Shown here: one piece after another, positions 34,136-44,040 of the stretch
Numbering within the stretch: the stretch's first letter is position 1
Layout: the number at the start of each line of letters is the position of its first letter
Assembly (NCBI GenBank): GCA_963781895.1
Contig: CAWAIM010000055.1
Span: forward strand, 1-64,000
Direction of reading: 5' to 3'
Source of the DNA: Roseiarcus sp963781895
Lineage (GTDB): Bacteria > Pseudomonadota > Alphaproteobacteria > Rhizobiales > Beijerinckiaceae
Length of the DNA: 64,000 nucleotides
Made by a program: the position numbers and the translations under genes
Notes under the pieces: generated by a model
The model's input: the letters and a program-made list of their open reading frames with translations, nothing else
What the model was told of the DNA's origin: nothing
Databases searched by the model: none

Positions 34136-35374
34136 TCACTTGGCTGGCTCCGACGCGGCCGGCTTCGCCGCCGCGCTCGGCTCCGCGGTTTTTTTGGGCG
34201 CCGCGCCGAGCTTCGTCTGCTGCGGATCGACCTTGGCGCCGGGGATTGCGCGCTGGACGCCCTCGGTCACCACCCAGTCGCCCGGATCGATTCCGGATTC
34301 GATGATCCGGTAAGGCCCGTCGCGCTCGCCCGTCTTGACGATCCTGCGCTGGACGACGTTGTCCGGCCCCACCACCAGCAGATAGCGCCCCTCCTGGCTC
34401 GTTCCGATCGCCGGATCGGGCACGAGAATCGCGTTGTCGAGCTTGGCGATCGGCGTGCGCACCCGCACGAACAGGCCGGGCAGCAGCGCGCCATCCTTGT
34501 TGTCGAACACCGCGCGCGCCGTCAGCGTGCCGGTCGCCGCGTCGACCTGGGGCGAGGCGTAGTCGAGATGGCCCTTGTGCGGATAGCCCTCCTCGCCCTG
34601 CAGCGAGATCTCGACCGGGACGTCGGAGAGGCCCGTGGTGCGCAGGCTGACGCCCACCTTGGCGAGGCTGCGCTGGATCGCCAAAATCTGCGGCTCGCTC
34701 ATGGTGAAATAGACATAGAGCGGGTCGGTCTGGATGATGGTGGCGAGCTTGGTCGGTCCGGAAACGCCGACCAGCGCGCCGCGATCGACGAGATGATTGG
34801 TGACGACGCCGTCGAACGGGGCGACCACCCGCGTATAGCCGAGGTTGATGGCGCTAAGTTCGATGCTGGCCCGCGCGCCGAGCACGGCGGCGGCGGCCTG
34901 ATCGGCCTTGGCTTTGGCGTCCTCGAGCGCGGCCTTGCTGGCGAAATCATTCCTGGCGAGCGAGGCCTGGCGCTGGTATTCGGATTCGTTGTAGGCCTGC
35001 GCCGCCTGGTCGGAGGCCAGCGTCGCCTTGGCCTGGTCGAGCTGCTCCTGGTAGACGCTGCGCTCGATGCCGAACAGCTGCTCTCCCTCCTTGACCGCCG
35101 CCCCGTCCGCGTAATCGATCGATTCGAGGAAGCCCTGGACGCGGGCGACGAGATCGACGGCCTTGAACGGCGCGGTGTTGCCGGTCAATTCGAGATAGGA
35201 CGTCACCGGCTGCCGCAGCGGCTGGGCGACCACCACTTTCGGCGGCGGCGGCGCGACATAGGCGTTCTTGGCGCCGTTGCAGCCGGCGAGCGCCAGCGCG
35301 CCAATCGCGACGCAGGCGGCTTTGAGAAGCGGCCGGCGCGGAGCGGGCGAGGAACGAAGCTGCTGCGTCGACAT
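34136..35374 (-). CDS. RND efflux periplasmic adaptor (lipoprotein), MexE/AcrA type
   Basis: 412 residues. A lipoprotein signal with lipobox ALALAGC is followed by a lipoyl/hairpin region (VARVQGFLESIDYADGAAVK, EGEQLFGIE), a coiled-coil hairpin, then VVAPFDGVVTNHLVDRGALV and beta-barrel domains. The Ala/Lys/Pro-rich C-terminus is common. I start at the ATG at 35374; an in-frame GTG at 35407 is possible. It is the first gene of the efflux operon; no TetR or LysR regulator lies next to it. Confidence 0.9.
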   Translation of the reverse strand: MSTQQLRSSPAPRRPLLKAACVAIGALALAGCNGAKNAYVAPPPPKVVVAQPLRQPVTSYLELTGNTAPFKAVDLVARVQGFLESIDYADGAAVKEGEQLFGIERSVYQEQLDQAKATLASDQAAQAYNESEYQRQASLARNDFASKAALEDAKAKADQAAAAVLGARASIELSAINLGYTRVVAPFDGVVTNHLVDRGALVGVSGPTKLATIIQTDPLYVYFTMSEPQILAIQRSLAKVGVSLRTTGLSDVPVEISLQGEEGYPHKGHLDYASPQVDAATGTLTARAVFDNKDGALLPGLFVRVRTPIAKLDNAILVPDPAIGTSQEGRYLLVVGPDNVVQRRIVKTGERDGPYRIIESGIDPGDWVVTEGVQRAIPGAKVDPQQTKLGAAPKKTAEPSAAAKPAASEPAK

Positions 35375-35710
35375 GCGGGCGCCGGTCCTGAAAAAGCGTT
35401 GGAACACACTCGATCGTCGGACCCGGCGGCCATCGCCGCCGCTGCAATGGAGTCCGACGCCCGCCTATGATGCAATCCCCGTGCCGCAACGCAAGGGCCG
35501 AACGGGGGCCATGAGGAGGGCATGGCGCGTTCGGGCCGGAGTGCGACCCAGCGACGCGCCGGATCGCCGGCGGCAGGGCGGCTTCCGGCGCCCGTTCGTG
35601 GTCAGTTGTCAGCATAAAGGCCTTGCCGGAAGCCCCGAAACCAGCGAAACGTGCCAGGGGCTGGCCGGGACCTTTGGGCCGCTGGGCGAACGATAGCGGG
35701 AGGGCGGCCA
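35375..35710. other. Divergent promoter region between the RND operon and the adenosine-deaminase-like gene
   Basis: 336 bp with no credible gene. A GGGAGGG ribosome-binding site lies just before 35711. No clear operator palindrome or consensus promoter was found by eye. Confidence 0.35.
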
Positions 35711-36763
35711 TTGCCGGAAACGCGCGGACACTCGACGTCGACTGTCGCTACGCGCAGCCTGCCCAAGGCGGAAGTGCACGTACACCTCGAAGGCTGTTTC
35801 GAGCCGGCGACGCTCGAGCGGTGGGCGGGGGAGGTCGGAGTTCCCATGCCCCGGCCGCGCGAGAAGCTCTTCCAGTTTGGCGGCCTCGCCGACTTCCTGC
35901 ACTTTCTCGATTGGGCGTGCGGCCTCGCAAACACGCGCGAGCGCCTCGCCCAGCTGGCCTACGACTTCTGCGGGCGCCTCCAAAGCGACGGGACTGGCTA
36001 CGCCGACGTGATCGTCAATCCAACGCACTGGAGCGCCTGGCGCGGCCGGACGAAGGCGATGATCGAGGCGCTCGATGAGGGTTTTGCCTCGGCCGAACGG
36101 GACGGACTCCCGCCGGTTGGGCTCTGCGTCAGCCTGTTGCGCACCCAGACGGCGGACGAGGCGATCGAGCTCGTCCAACAGCTCGTGCAGTGGCGGACGC
36201 CTCGGGTGGTCGCCCTTTCGATCGACGGCAACGAGGCGGCGGCGGGCCGGACTGGTCCGCGCTTCGCCGAGGCTTTTCGCGAAGCGGGCGCGGCGGGCCT
36301 GAAGCGGACCGTCCACGCGGGCAAGTCGAGCGGGCCGGAGGGGGTGCGCGACGCGATCGAACTCCTCGGAGCGGATCGCATCGATCACGGCGTAAGAGCG
36401 ATCGAGGACGAGGCGGTGGTCGCGCTTCTCGCCGACCGCGCAATTCCTCTCGGCGTGTGTCCGACCTCCAACATCGCCCTGAAGGTGTATCCTTCCATGG
36501 AAGCGCATCCCGTCGATCGCCTCCGCCGCGCTGGGGTGCGGGTGTCCATCAATACCGACGATCCAAGTCTGCTTGGCACCAACCTGCCCCGGGAATACGA
36601 GATCGCGCGAACGTCATTCGGGTGGAACGAGGACGTCCTGCGCGACGTCGCGCGCACTTCGATCGAGGCTAGTTTCGCCAGGCCCGACATCAAGGAGAAG
36701 CTGCGCGGCGAATTGAGCGCGTGGCGAATAGGTCTGGAAACCTACGACGAAATGCGTCACTAA
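35711..36763 (+). CDS. Adenosine/adenine deaminase family protein with a replaced catalytic glutamate
   Basis: 350 residues of the metal-dependent adenosine deaminase family. The zinc ligands are present: HVHLEG near residue 23, the His of TVHAGK, the His of DRIDHGVRA and the Asp pair in SINTDDPSLLGT. CPTSN is also present. The Glu that normally follows HAG and protonates the purine N1 is Lys here (HAGKSSG, codon at 36323-36325). Classical deamination is therefore doubtful; another substrate is possible. I choose a TTG start at 35711 because GGGAGGG lies just upstream; a GTG at 35651 is the alternative. Confidence 0.8.
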   Translation: MPETRGHSTSTVATRSLPKAEVHVHLEGCFEPATLERWAGEVGVPMPRPREKLFQFGGLADFLHFLDWACGLANTRERLAQLAYDFCGRLQSDGTGYADVIVNPTHWSAWRGRTKAMIEALDEGFASAERDGLPPVGLCVSLLRTQTADEAIELVQQLVQWRTPRVVALSIDGNEAAAGRTGPRFAEAFREAGAAGLKRTVHAGKSSGPEGVRDAIELLGADRIDHGVRAIEDEAVVALLADRAIPLGVCPTSNIALKVYPSMEAHPVDRLRRAGVRVSINTDDPSLLGTNLPREYEIARTSFGWNEDVLRDVARTSIEASFARPDIKEKLRGELSAWRIGLETYDEMRH

Positions 36764-36809
36764 CGCGCGTCCAGGTCGACATCTCAGCAGACGAAAAGCG
36801 GGGCATCGA

Positions 36810-39266
36810 ATGAAAGTGGCGCGTCTAATCTTTGCGGTAGCGTTGTCGGGCGTCGCCTTCGCGTTCAATTCGTCCGAGGGCGTCGCTCAGCAGGTTAACG
36901 GCGTCCTGGGCTCGCCCAGCGCCACGACGACGATCGACGGCAAGCAACTTCCGCCGCCCGATCCGAAATTCGGCGGGGTGATCAAGGAGCGGGCTTCGGA
37001 GTCGACGCCCTGGTGGCCGCCGCGCGTCGTGCCGCCGAAGGGCGCGCCCAACGTGCTGCTCATCATGACGGATGACGTCGGCTACAGCGCGCCGAGCACA
37101 TTCGGCGGCGTCGTCCCGACCCCGGCGCTCGATCGCATCGCCAACGCGGGCTTGCGCTACACCAACTTCCACTCGACCTCGCTGTGTTCGCCGACCCGGG
37201 CGGCGCTCATCACGGGGCGAAATCATCACGTCGCCGGCTTCGGAGTCGTGGACGAAATCGGCACCGGCTTTCCGGGCTACAACTCCATCATTCTGAAGGC
37301 GAACGGCACGATCGGCACGATACTCAAGGAGAACGGCTACGCGACCGCGTGGTTTGGCAAGGACCACAATACCCCGTCCTTCCAGGCGACCCAGGCCGGC
37401 CCGTTCAACCAATGGCCGACCGGTATGGGCTTCGACTATTTCTACGGGTTCGTCGGCGGAGACGCGAGCCAATGGCAGCCGAACCTCTTCCGCAACACGA
37501 CGCCGATCTTTCCCTTCCAGGGCAATCCCGGCTGGAACCTGACGACCGCCATGGCCGACGAGGCCATTCAGTACATGAAACAGCTGAAGGCGATCGCGCC
37601 CGACAAGCCATTCTTCGTCTATTACGTTCCCGGGGGGACCCACGCGCCGCACAATCCGACGCCTGAATGGATCAAAAAGATCAGCGCCATGCACTTGTTC
37701 GACAATGGCTGGAACAAGCTGCGCGAAACGATCTTCGCCAATCAGAAGCGGCTTGGGATCATGCCCGAAAACGCCAAGCTGACCGATTGGCCGAAGGAAC
37801 TGCCCCTTTGGGACTCGCTGAGCTGGGACGAGAAGAAGCTGTTCGTCAGGCAGGCGGACGTCTATGGCGCGTATCTCGCCTATACGGACCACGAAATCGG
37901 CCGCGTCATTCAGGCCGTCGACGATCTCGGCGAACTCGACAACACCCTGATCATCTATATCAGCGGCGACAACGGCGCGAGCGCCGAAGGCATGATGAAC
38001 GGCACGCCGAACGAGTTCACCACCTTCAATGGCGTCGAGGTGCCAGTGAAAGACCAGTTTCTCTGGTATCCGTTCTGGGGATCGGACCGGACCTACCCGC
38101 ATTTTGCCGCGCCATGGGCGTGGGCGTTCGACACGCCCTTCAAATGGGTCAAGCAGGTGGCGTCGCACTTTGGCGGGACGGCGCAGGGCATGGCCATATC
38201 CTGGCCCGGCCACGTCACGGACGTCGGCGCCGTCCGTCGCCAATTCCACCACATCATCGACATCGCCCCGACGATCCTCGACGCGGCCGGCATTCCGCAA
38301 CCGGACACGATCGACGGCATCAAGCAGCGCCCGATGGACGGCGTCAGCATGACCTATACGTGGGACAAGGCGGGAGCCGACGCCCCGACCCGGCGCACGA
38401 CGCAATATTTCGAGATGCTCGGCAATCGCGCCATCTATCACGACGGATGGATTGCGGCCACGACGCCGGCGACCCTTCCCTGGGCGCTCAGCACCAAGAC
38501 GCCTCCGGACGTCATCACCGGCTACAACTGGGAGCTCTACAACGTCAAGGAAGACCCGACCGAATCCAACGACCTCGCCAAGGCGATGCCGGACAAGCTC
38601 AAGGAAATGCAGGACCTCTTTTATTCCGAGGCGAAGAGGAACAACGTGCTTCCGCTCGACAACACGTCGCTCGCGCGCTGGAACACGCCGCGCCCGAGCC
38701 TCAAGGCCGGCCGCAAGACCTTTACCTATTCCGGCGAACTCGTCGGCGTGCCAGCGAGCGGCGCGCCGAGCATCCTCAACCGGGCCTACACGATCACCGC
38801 CGAAGTCCAAATTCCCGACGGCGGCGCCGAAGGCATGATCGTGACCCAGGGCGGGCGCTTCGGCGGCTATGGCCTGTTCCTCAGCAAGGGCGAAGCCGGT
38901 TTCGATCGAGGCCGTGTGGTGTTTCTCTACAACCTGCTCGACCTCAAGCGCACCATGTGGGAAGGGCCCGAGCTGGAGCCGGGAAGGCACACGATCGTGT
39001 TCCAATGGACGCCGGAGGGCCCGGGTCTCGGCAAGGGCGGCGCAGGCGTCTTGACCGTGGACGGCAAGGAAGCCGCCAGAAACACCATGGAGCACTCGAC
39101 TCCGATCACTTTCCCGGAAGACGAGACCTTCGATGTTGGACTGGACACCCGCACCCCGGTCGCGGCCCTGGAGTATCATTATGACGCGCCGTTCAAATTC
39201 ACCGGCAAGATCGACAGGCTGACCTTCGAACTCGGTCCGGATCAGTCGTCGGAAGCGAAACAGTGA
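36810..39266 (+). CDS. Exported arylsulfatase family protein
   Basis: 818 residues with an N-terminal signal peptide. The sulfatase core has NVLLIMTDDVGY (metal Asp 88/89), the formylglycine motif C126-S-P-T-R in SLCSPTRAALITGRN, a later GDNG motif and a DIAPTILDAAG segment. A ~200-residue C-terminal beta-rich domain follows, as in periplasmic arylsulfatases of environmental bacteria. It would release sulfate from sulfate esters. Sulfatase-maturation and sulfate-uptake genes are not in the window. A small membrane-protein gene follows. Confidence 0.9.
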   Translation: MKVARLIFAVALSGVAFAFNSSEGVAQQVNGVLGSPSATTTIDGKQLPPPDPKFGGVIKERASESTPWWPPRVVPPKGAPNVLLIMTDDVGYSAPSTFGGVVPTPALDRIANAGLRYTNFHSTSLCSPTRAALITGRNHHVAGFGVVDEIGTGFPGYNSIILKANGTIGTILKENGYATAWFGKDHNTPSFQATQAGPFNQWPTGMGFDYFYGFVGGDASQWQPNLFRNTTPIFPFQGNPGWNLTTAMADEAIQYMKQLKAIAPDKPFFVYYVPGGTHAPHNPTPEWIKKISAMHLFDNGWNKLRETIFANQKRLGIMPENAKLTDWPKELPLWDSLSWDEKKLFVRQADVYGAYLAYTDHEIGRVIQAVDDLGELDNTLIIYISGDNGASAEGMMNGTPNEFTTFNGVEVPVKDQFLWYPFWGSDRTYPHFAAPWAWAFDTPFKWVKQVASHFGGTAQGMAISWPGHVTDVGAVRRQFHHIIDIAPTILDAAGIPQPDTIDGIKQRPMDGVSMTYTWDKAGADAPTRRTTQYFEMLGNRAIYHDGWIAATTPATLPWALSTKTPPDVITGYNWELYNVKEDPTESNDLAKAMPDKLKEMQDLFYSEAKRNNVLPLDNTSLARWNTPRPSLKAGRKTFTYSGELVGVPASGAPSILNRAYTITAEVQIPDGGAEGMIVTQGGRFGGYGLFLSKGEAGFDRGRVVFLYNLLDLKRTMWEGPELEPGRHTIVFQWTPEGPGLGKGGAGVLTVDGKEAARNTMEHSTPITFPEDETFDVGLDTRTPVAALEYHYDAPFKFTGKIDRLTFELGPDQSSEAKQ

Positions 39267-39314
39267 CGGGTCCGGTCCAACCGTCCGCGAGACGGAAACG
39301 CTCGTTTCCGTAGG

Positions 39315-39659
39315 ATGTCGAAACTGGCCCTCACTCTCGCGGCGATCGGCGAAGGGGCGACCGGACTCGCGTTGCTGCTTGTCCCGTCGCTGGTTGGGCG
39401 TTTGTTGCTGGGCGAGGAACTCGCCGGCGTCGCGACGCCAGTGGCCCGCGTGGCCGGCATCGCGCTGATCGCATTGGGCGTCGCCTGCTGGCCGGGTCCG
39501 CCGCTCATAGGCATGCTGATCTATAGCGCCGCCGTTACCCTCTATCTCGCCTATGTCGGATTTGTCGGCGGCTTCGCGGGCGTCCTCCTTTGGCCTGCCG
39601 TCGTTCTGCATCTCGGCTTGACCGCGCTCTTGGCTCGCGCGGCGATCAGGGGCGCCTGA
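39315..39659 (+). CDS. Small integral membrane protein downstream of the sulfatase
   Basis: 114 residues with four hydrophobic segments (from LALTLAAIGEGATGLALLLV to WPAVVLHLGLTALLARAA) and almost no soluble part. It starts 48 bp after the sulfatase stop, with a weak ribosome-binding site (GTAGG). Function unknown. Position suggests co-transcription with the sulfatase. Confidence 0.65.
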   Translation: MSKLALTLAAIGEGATGLALLLVPSLVGRLLLGEELAGVATPVARVAGIALIALGVACWPGPPLIGMLIYSAAVTLYLAYVGFVGGFAGVLLWPAVVLHLGLTALLARAAIRGA

Positions 39660-40123
39660 TCCCAGTTTCATCATGACGCGTCGCGGCCGCGGTCGAACCG
39701 ACGGAACGCGTTGAAAAAAACTCCCTTCCCTCGAACAAATCATTTCGGAAAAGAACAATCCATGCTACCATGCTTTCGACCATGAACCGCGTGACCGGCA
39801 ACTCGTGCGCGGCGGCGACGGCGCAGACGACGCAGCCTGTTCGACGCGTCGGGCGCAAAACTACGTGTTCAACCCGGTTTAACTGCCCCCAAAAGGCGCC
39901 CACGCAAGGAATCGTCATGCAGACCGTCAAGCCCTTGAAAAGGCTCAAAACGGCGATGGGCGGCTATTCCGCTAAGTTCACATCAATGCCGTTTCGGCGC
40001 CATGTCTGCTTCGGGTTGGCGCCGCCCAGGCGTCGGCGCGGCGCCATTGGCCGGATCGGCTTTCGGCGCGCGCCTATTATAGCGAGTGAGATACGGGTTT
40101 TCTGTTTCCCATGAAACAACCCC
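39660..40123. other. Intergenic region without a supported gene
   Basis: 464 bp between the small membrane protein and the convergent peptidase gene. It includes an AT-richer patch (about 39710-39785). Short open frames here have no family resemblance and no good ribosome-binding site. Nothing further is supported. Confidence 0.35.
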
Positions 40124-42265
40124 TTACATCGCCGCCCAGTCCAATCCGCCGCTGACGCAGGCGATCGCGAAGGCGCAGTTGCGGGCGACGTCCTCCAGCC
40201 GGTCGAACCGTCCGGGCTGGCCGGCGTGGCCCGCCTCCATCGCGGTGCGCAGCAGGATCGGCCCGCCGCCTGTCATGGTCGCGCGCAGGCGGGCGACCCA
40301 TTTGGCGGGCTCCCAATAGGTCACGCGCGGGTCGGTCAAGCCCGCGAGCGCCAGGATCGGCGGGTAGCGCTGCGGCCGAACGTTGTCATAAGGGCTATAC
40401 GAGCGGATGGTCTCGAACGCGGCCCGGTCATGGATCGGATCGCCCCATTCCAGCCATTCGGGCGGCGTCAGCGGCAGGTCGGCGTCGAGCATCGTCGCCA
40501 GCACGTCGACGAACGGCACGTCGGCGACGATCCCGGCGAACAGCTCCGGGGCGAGGTTGGCGACCGCGCCCATCAGCATGCCGCCGGCGCTGCCGCCCTG
40601 GGCGACGATCCGCCCCGCCCCGCTGTAGCCCTCGGCGATCAGATGCCGCGCGGCGGCGAGGAAATCGCTGAAAGTGTTCGCCTTCTTGTCGACCTTGCCG
40701 TCCTCGTACCAGCCCCAGCCCTTGTCCGTGCCGCCGCGCACGTGAGCGATGGCGCAGACGAAGCCGCGATCGACGAGCGAAAAGCGATTAGTCGAGAAAC
40801 CCGCCTCGACCGCGTAACCGTAAGCGCCATAGCCATAGAGCAACAGCGGCGCCGAGCCGTCGAGCGCGAGCCCGCGCTTGTGCAGCACCGACACCGGGAC
40901 GCTCTCGCCGTCCCCGGCGGGCGCGAAGAGCAGACGCGTGACGTAGGACGCAGGGTCGAAACCGCCGGGAATCGTCTGCGTCTTGATCAGCGTCCGCCGC
41001 CGCTCGGCGACGTCGTAATCGTAAGTCTCCTGCGGGCGGTTCATCGACGAAACGCTGAAACGGATCGTTCGCGCGTCGAACTCGAACACCGGCTCAAATT
41101 TGAGAGCGTAAGTCTCCTCCTCGAACGCGATGTCGTGCGCTTCGCCGCTCCTCAAGTCGTGGACGACCAGGCGCGGACGGCTGTTCTCGCGCATCAGCAG
41201 CACGAGCCAGTCCTTGAACAGCGTCGCGTCGGCGATGAAGCGCCCGTCGCGATGGGCGACGCGATCGCGCCAGTTGGATTCCTGCGGCGCCTCGCCGGGC
41301 GCGACAACGATCTTGAAATCGCGCGCTCCCGAATTGGTGCGGATATAGAGGCAATCTCCGTGGTCCATGACCTCGTAGCGAAATCCCGGCCGTCGAGGCG
41401 CGATCAACCGCGGCGGCGCGGTCGGCGCGTCGAGATCGACGATCCGCGCTTCCGAAGCATCATGGCCGTGCACCGAGATCACGGCCGAGCGGCCGAGCCG
41501 GGTCGGCTCGATCCCGATAAACCACCCCGGGTCGCGCTCGCTGAAAATCTCGGCGTCTTCGCCCTGCGCGGTTCCGAGCCGATGCAGCCTCACCCGACAC
41601 GGTCGATGGTTCTCGTCCTGCTCGACATAGAGAAACGCCTTCGAATCGCGCGTCCAGACGATGTCGCCGGTCGCGCCGCCGACGCGGTCGGCGAGGTCCT
41701 GCCCGCGCTCCACGTCCCTGACGGCGATGACATGCATCTCCGAGCCGAGATCGTCGGAACTCCAGGCGAACCTGGCGTGGTCAGGCGAATGACGCGCGGC
41801 GGCGAGCTGGAAGTACGCCAGTCCTCGAGCGCGCGCGTCGCCGTCGATCAGCACCGTCTCCTCGCCGCCCTCGCGCGGCCTCCGGCAATAGACGCGATGC
41901 TGCCCGCCGCGGCGAAATCGCCAATAATAGGCCCAGGGACCGTCGACCTGCGGCGGCTCGCTGTCGTCCTCCTTGAGCCGCGCGCGCATCTCGCCGACCA
42001 GCTGCGTCTGCAGCGTCAGCGTCGGGGCGAGCAGCGCGTCGGCGTAAGCGTTTTCCGCCTCCAGCAGCGCGCGGATGTCTTCTGGCAACAGACTCGGATC
42101 GCGCAAGACCTCGCGCCAGTTCGCGGCCCGTATCCACGCATAGTCGTCACTCCAGGCGAGGCCGTGGGCGCGCAGCTGCGACGGGCGCGCCTCGGCGCGC
42201 GGAGGCGTCGGCGCGGGCGCGGTTGGTCGCGGATCGGGAAGGGACTGCGACGCGGAATCGGTCAT
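40124..42265 (-). CDS. Oligopeptidase B (protease II), S9 family
   Basis: 713 residues: an N-terminal beta-propeller region (DDYAWIRAANWREVL opening, then EMRARLKEDDSEPP) and a C-terminal alpha/beta hydrolase. The catalytic Ser is in QGGSAGGMLMG, the Asp in TDPRVTYWEPAKW and the His in EAGHAG. It cleaves short peptides after basic residues in the cytoplasm. The ATG at 42265 overlaps the stop of the upstream phosphatase gene by 4 nt, so the two are probably coupled. Confidence 0.93.
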   Translation of the reverse strand: MTDSASQSLPDPRPTAPAPTPPRAEARPSQLRAHGLAWSDDYAWIRAANWREVLRDPSLLPEDIRALLEAENAYADALLAPTLTLQTQLVGEMRARLKEDDSEPPQVDGPWAYYWRFRRGGQHRVYCRRPREGGEETVLIDGDARARGLAYFQLAAARHSPDHARFAWSSDDLGSEMHVIAVRDVERGQDLADRVGGATGDIVWTRDSKAFLYVEQDENHRPCRVRLHRLGTAQGEDAEIFSERDPGWFIGIEPTRLGRSAVISVHGHDASEARIVDLDAPTAPPRLIAPRRPGFRYEVMDHGDCLYIRTNSGARDFKIVVAPGEAPQESNWRDRVAHRDGRFIADATLFKDWLVLLMRENSRPRLVVHDLRSGEAHDIAFEEETYALKFEPVFEFDARTIRFSVSSMNRPQETYDYDVAERRRTLIKTQTIPGGFDPASYVTRLLFAPAGDGESVPVSVLHKRGLALDGSAPLLLYGYGAYGYAVEAGFSTNRFSLVDRGFVCAIAHVRGGTDKGWGWYEDGKVDKKANTFSDFLAAARHLIAEGYSGAGRIVAQGGSAGGMLMGAVANLAPELFAGIVADVPFVDVLATMLDADLPLTPPEWLEWGDPIHDRAAFETIRSYSPYDNVRPQRYPPILALAGLTDPRVTYWEPAKWVARLRATMTGGGPILLRTAMEAGHAGQPGRFDRLEDVARNCAFAIACVSGGLDWAAM

Positions 42266-42957
42266 AGGGCCTCTTGTCGCGGGGATTCGCCGAAGAGAAG
42301 CGCCGCCAGGACCCCGGGAACCTCCAATGGCGCCGCGCACAACGCCGCCGCGCCCGCCTCGCGAAGCTCTTGCTCGCCGCCATAGCCCCAAAGCGCGCCG
42401 ATGGTCGGGATGGCGCGCCGGCGCGCGGCGATGACGTCATGCCTGCGATCGCCCCACATGCAGCAATCGCCGGCGTCGAGTCCTCGGCTGTCAAGAATAT
42501 GGACGATCAGGTCGCCCTTATCCTCGTAGCGGCCGTCGAGCTCCGCCCCACATACGTCCTCGAAATAGCGATCGAGATCAAAGTGACGCAGGATCCGGTC
42601 CGCGTAGACGACCGGCTTGGCCGTGCAGAGAAACAGCCGCGTCCCTCTCGCATTCAGCTCCGCCAACGCTTCCCGAACACCGTCGTAGACGACAGCCTCG
42701 AAGAGGCCTTCGGACGAATAGCGCCGACGATAGACGCCCAACGCCTCCTCCGGATCTCCAGTCCCACCCAGCATTTCCGCGAGGGATTGGCGCAACGGCG
42801 GTCCGATGATCCAGGTCAGATCGGCCGCCGGCGGCGGGGTTCGTCCGAGCGCTTCGAGGGCAAAGCGAAAGCACCCGATAATGCCCTTGGCCGGGTCCGT
42901 CAGCGTTCCGTCGAGATCGACGAGGAGGACCGGTCGCGCGCCGAGTTTCGTCATCAT
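42262..42957 (-). CDS. HAD-superfamily hydrolase, phosphoglycolate phosphatase-like
   Basis: 231 residues. Motif I is VDLDGTLTD, motif II LFLCTAKP, motif III a Lys in YEDKGDLI and motif IV MWGDRRHD, with a C1-type helical cap (GPPLRQSLAEMLGG). It is probably a small-molecule phosphatase such as phosphoglycolate or 5'-nucleotide phosphatase. I use the ATG at 42957, where conservation begins; one at 43002 would overlap the preceding gene. ATGA overlap with oligopeptidase B follows. Confidence 0.85.
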   Translation of the reverse strand: MMTKLGARPVLLVDLDGTLTDPAKGIIGCFRFALEALGRTPPPAADLTWIIGPPLRQSLAEMLGGTGDPEEALGVYRRRYSSEGLFEAVVYDGVREALAELNARGTRLFLCTAKPVVYADRILRHFDLDRYFEDVCGAELDGRYEDKGDLIVHILDSRGLDAGDCCMWGDRRHDVIAARRRAIPTIGALWGYGGEQELREAGAAALCAAPLEVPGVLAALLFGESPRQEAL

Positions 42958-42986
42958 GGCGTCGCTCGAGCGCTTGCCGCTCCCGT

Positions 42987-43991
42987 CTACGGCGCCTCCC
43001 ATGATCCCTCTTGCGCCGAGCGAAACAGGGCGTCGATGACGCGCATGTTCGCGATGGCGTCCTCGATCGGATACTCGAACGGAGCCTGCTCGAGCACGGC
43101 GCGGGAAAAGGCGTCGCCCTGCAACGTATATTGATCGCAGGCGGCGAATTCCTCAACACGCATGCCGCGGCCGTCGAGATCGGCGCCGGTATCAATGACG
43201 ATCTTTGTCGGCCGATCGGGAGGCGCATTGAACGGAATAGCGATCTCGATCCGCCCCGCTTCGCCGACAATCGTCACCCGCTGATGCCCAGAGAGCTGTG
43301 TCGCGGCGCTGAAAGTCAGATGGCGACCCCCAGGAAATTCGACGATCGCGCTGACGAGCCGGTCCGTCCGAAAATTCGGGTCGCGGTCCATCGTCGACAC
43401 GACTCGCGTCGGCTCGGCGCCGAAAACATACCGCGCCGTCAGGACGGCATAGCAGCCGATGTCATAGAGTCCGCCGCCACCGGGCGGCCGATTGCGCACA
43501 TTGGCCGGATCGAGCAGGCGGTAGGAAAAGAAGGTTTGGATCGCGCTCACCGCGCCGATCGAACCCGCCGCGACGAGCTCTCGCGCACGTCGCCACTGCG
43601 GATGGAACCGCACCATGAAAGCTTCCGCCACAATCCTGCCCGAACGCGCCCGCGCCGCGATCAGCGCGCGCGCCTCTTCGGCGCTAAGCGCGATCGGCTT
43701 CTCGCACAGCACGTGCTTGCCGGCGTCGAGAGCGCGGACCGACCAGGGAACGTGCAACTCGTTGGGCAGCGGATTGTAGACGGCTTCGACCTCGGGGTCG
43801 GCGAGCATCTCTTCGTAGGATCCGTAAGCCCGCGCGATGCCGAGCATATCGGCGGCCGCGCGCGCCTTGGCGAGGTCGCGCGAGGCGATCGCCGCGATTT
43901 GCGAGATCTCGCCACGCTGCATCGCCGGGATGACCTTCTCGACGGCGATTTTGGCGACGCCCAGCACACCCCACTTCACTTTGCGCACCAC
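42987..43991 (-). CDS. Gfo/Idh/MocA family NAD(P)-dependent oxidoreductase
   Basis: 334 residues. An N-terminal Rossmann fold (KWGVLGVAKIAVEKVIPAM) is followed by YNPLPNELHVPWSVRALDAG, the EKPIALSAEEA motif with the conserved Lys, and GGGGLYDIGCYAV. It is likely a sugar or inositol dehydrogenase or dimeric dihydrodiol dehydrogenase-like enzyme. It starts with GTG (43991 or 43988) after an AGGAGG site. It is in a minus-strand run behind frcBCA and an aldo/keto reductase, so a role in sugar metabolism is plausible. Confidence 0.88.
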   Translation of the reverse strand: MVRKVKWGVLGVAKIAVEKVIPAMQRGEISQIAAIASRDLAKARAAADMLGIARAYGSYEEMLADPEVEAVYNPLPNELHVPWSVRALDAGKHVLCEKPIALSAEEARALIAARARSGRIVAEAFMVRFHPQWRRARELVAAGSIGAVSAIQTFFSYRLLDPANVRNRPPGGGGLYDIGCYAVLTARYVFGAEPTRVVSTMDRDPNFRTDRLVSAIVEFPGGRHLTFSAATQLSGHQRVTIVGEAGRIEIAIPFNAPPDRPTKIVIDTGADLDGRGMRVEEFAACDQYTLQGDAFSRAVLEQAPFEYPIEDAIANMRVIDALFRSAQEGSWEAP

Positions 43992-44040
43992 GGCCTCCTA
44001 CGATGAATCCATTCTTCCCGGTCTCGGGAGAGCGGACTGG

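Noticed and set aside
31225..34305. 1026-codon open frame on the plus strand
   Set aside because: Exact antisense of the RND permease; Asp/Arg/His-rich shadow composition and no motif.
36825..39758. 977-codon open frame on the minus strand
   Set aside because: Antisense of the sulfatase gene, which has signal peptide and catalytic motifs on the plus strand.
39770..40114. 114-codon plus-strand open frame
   Set aside because: No family resemblance, no good ribosome-binding site and atypical composition; treated as non-coding.
40226..42385. 719-codon open frame on the plus strand
   Set aside because: Antisense of oligopeptidase B, whose catalytic triad is unmistakable.
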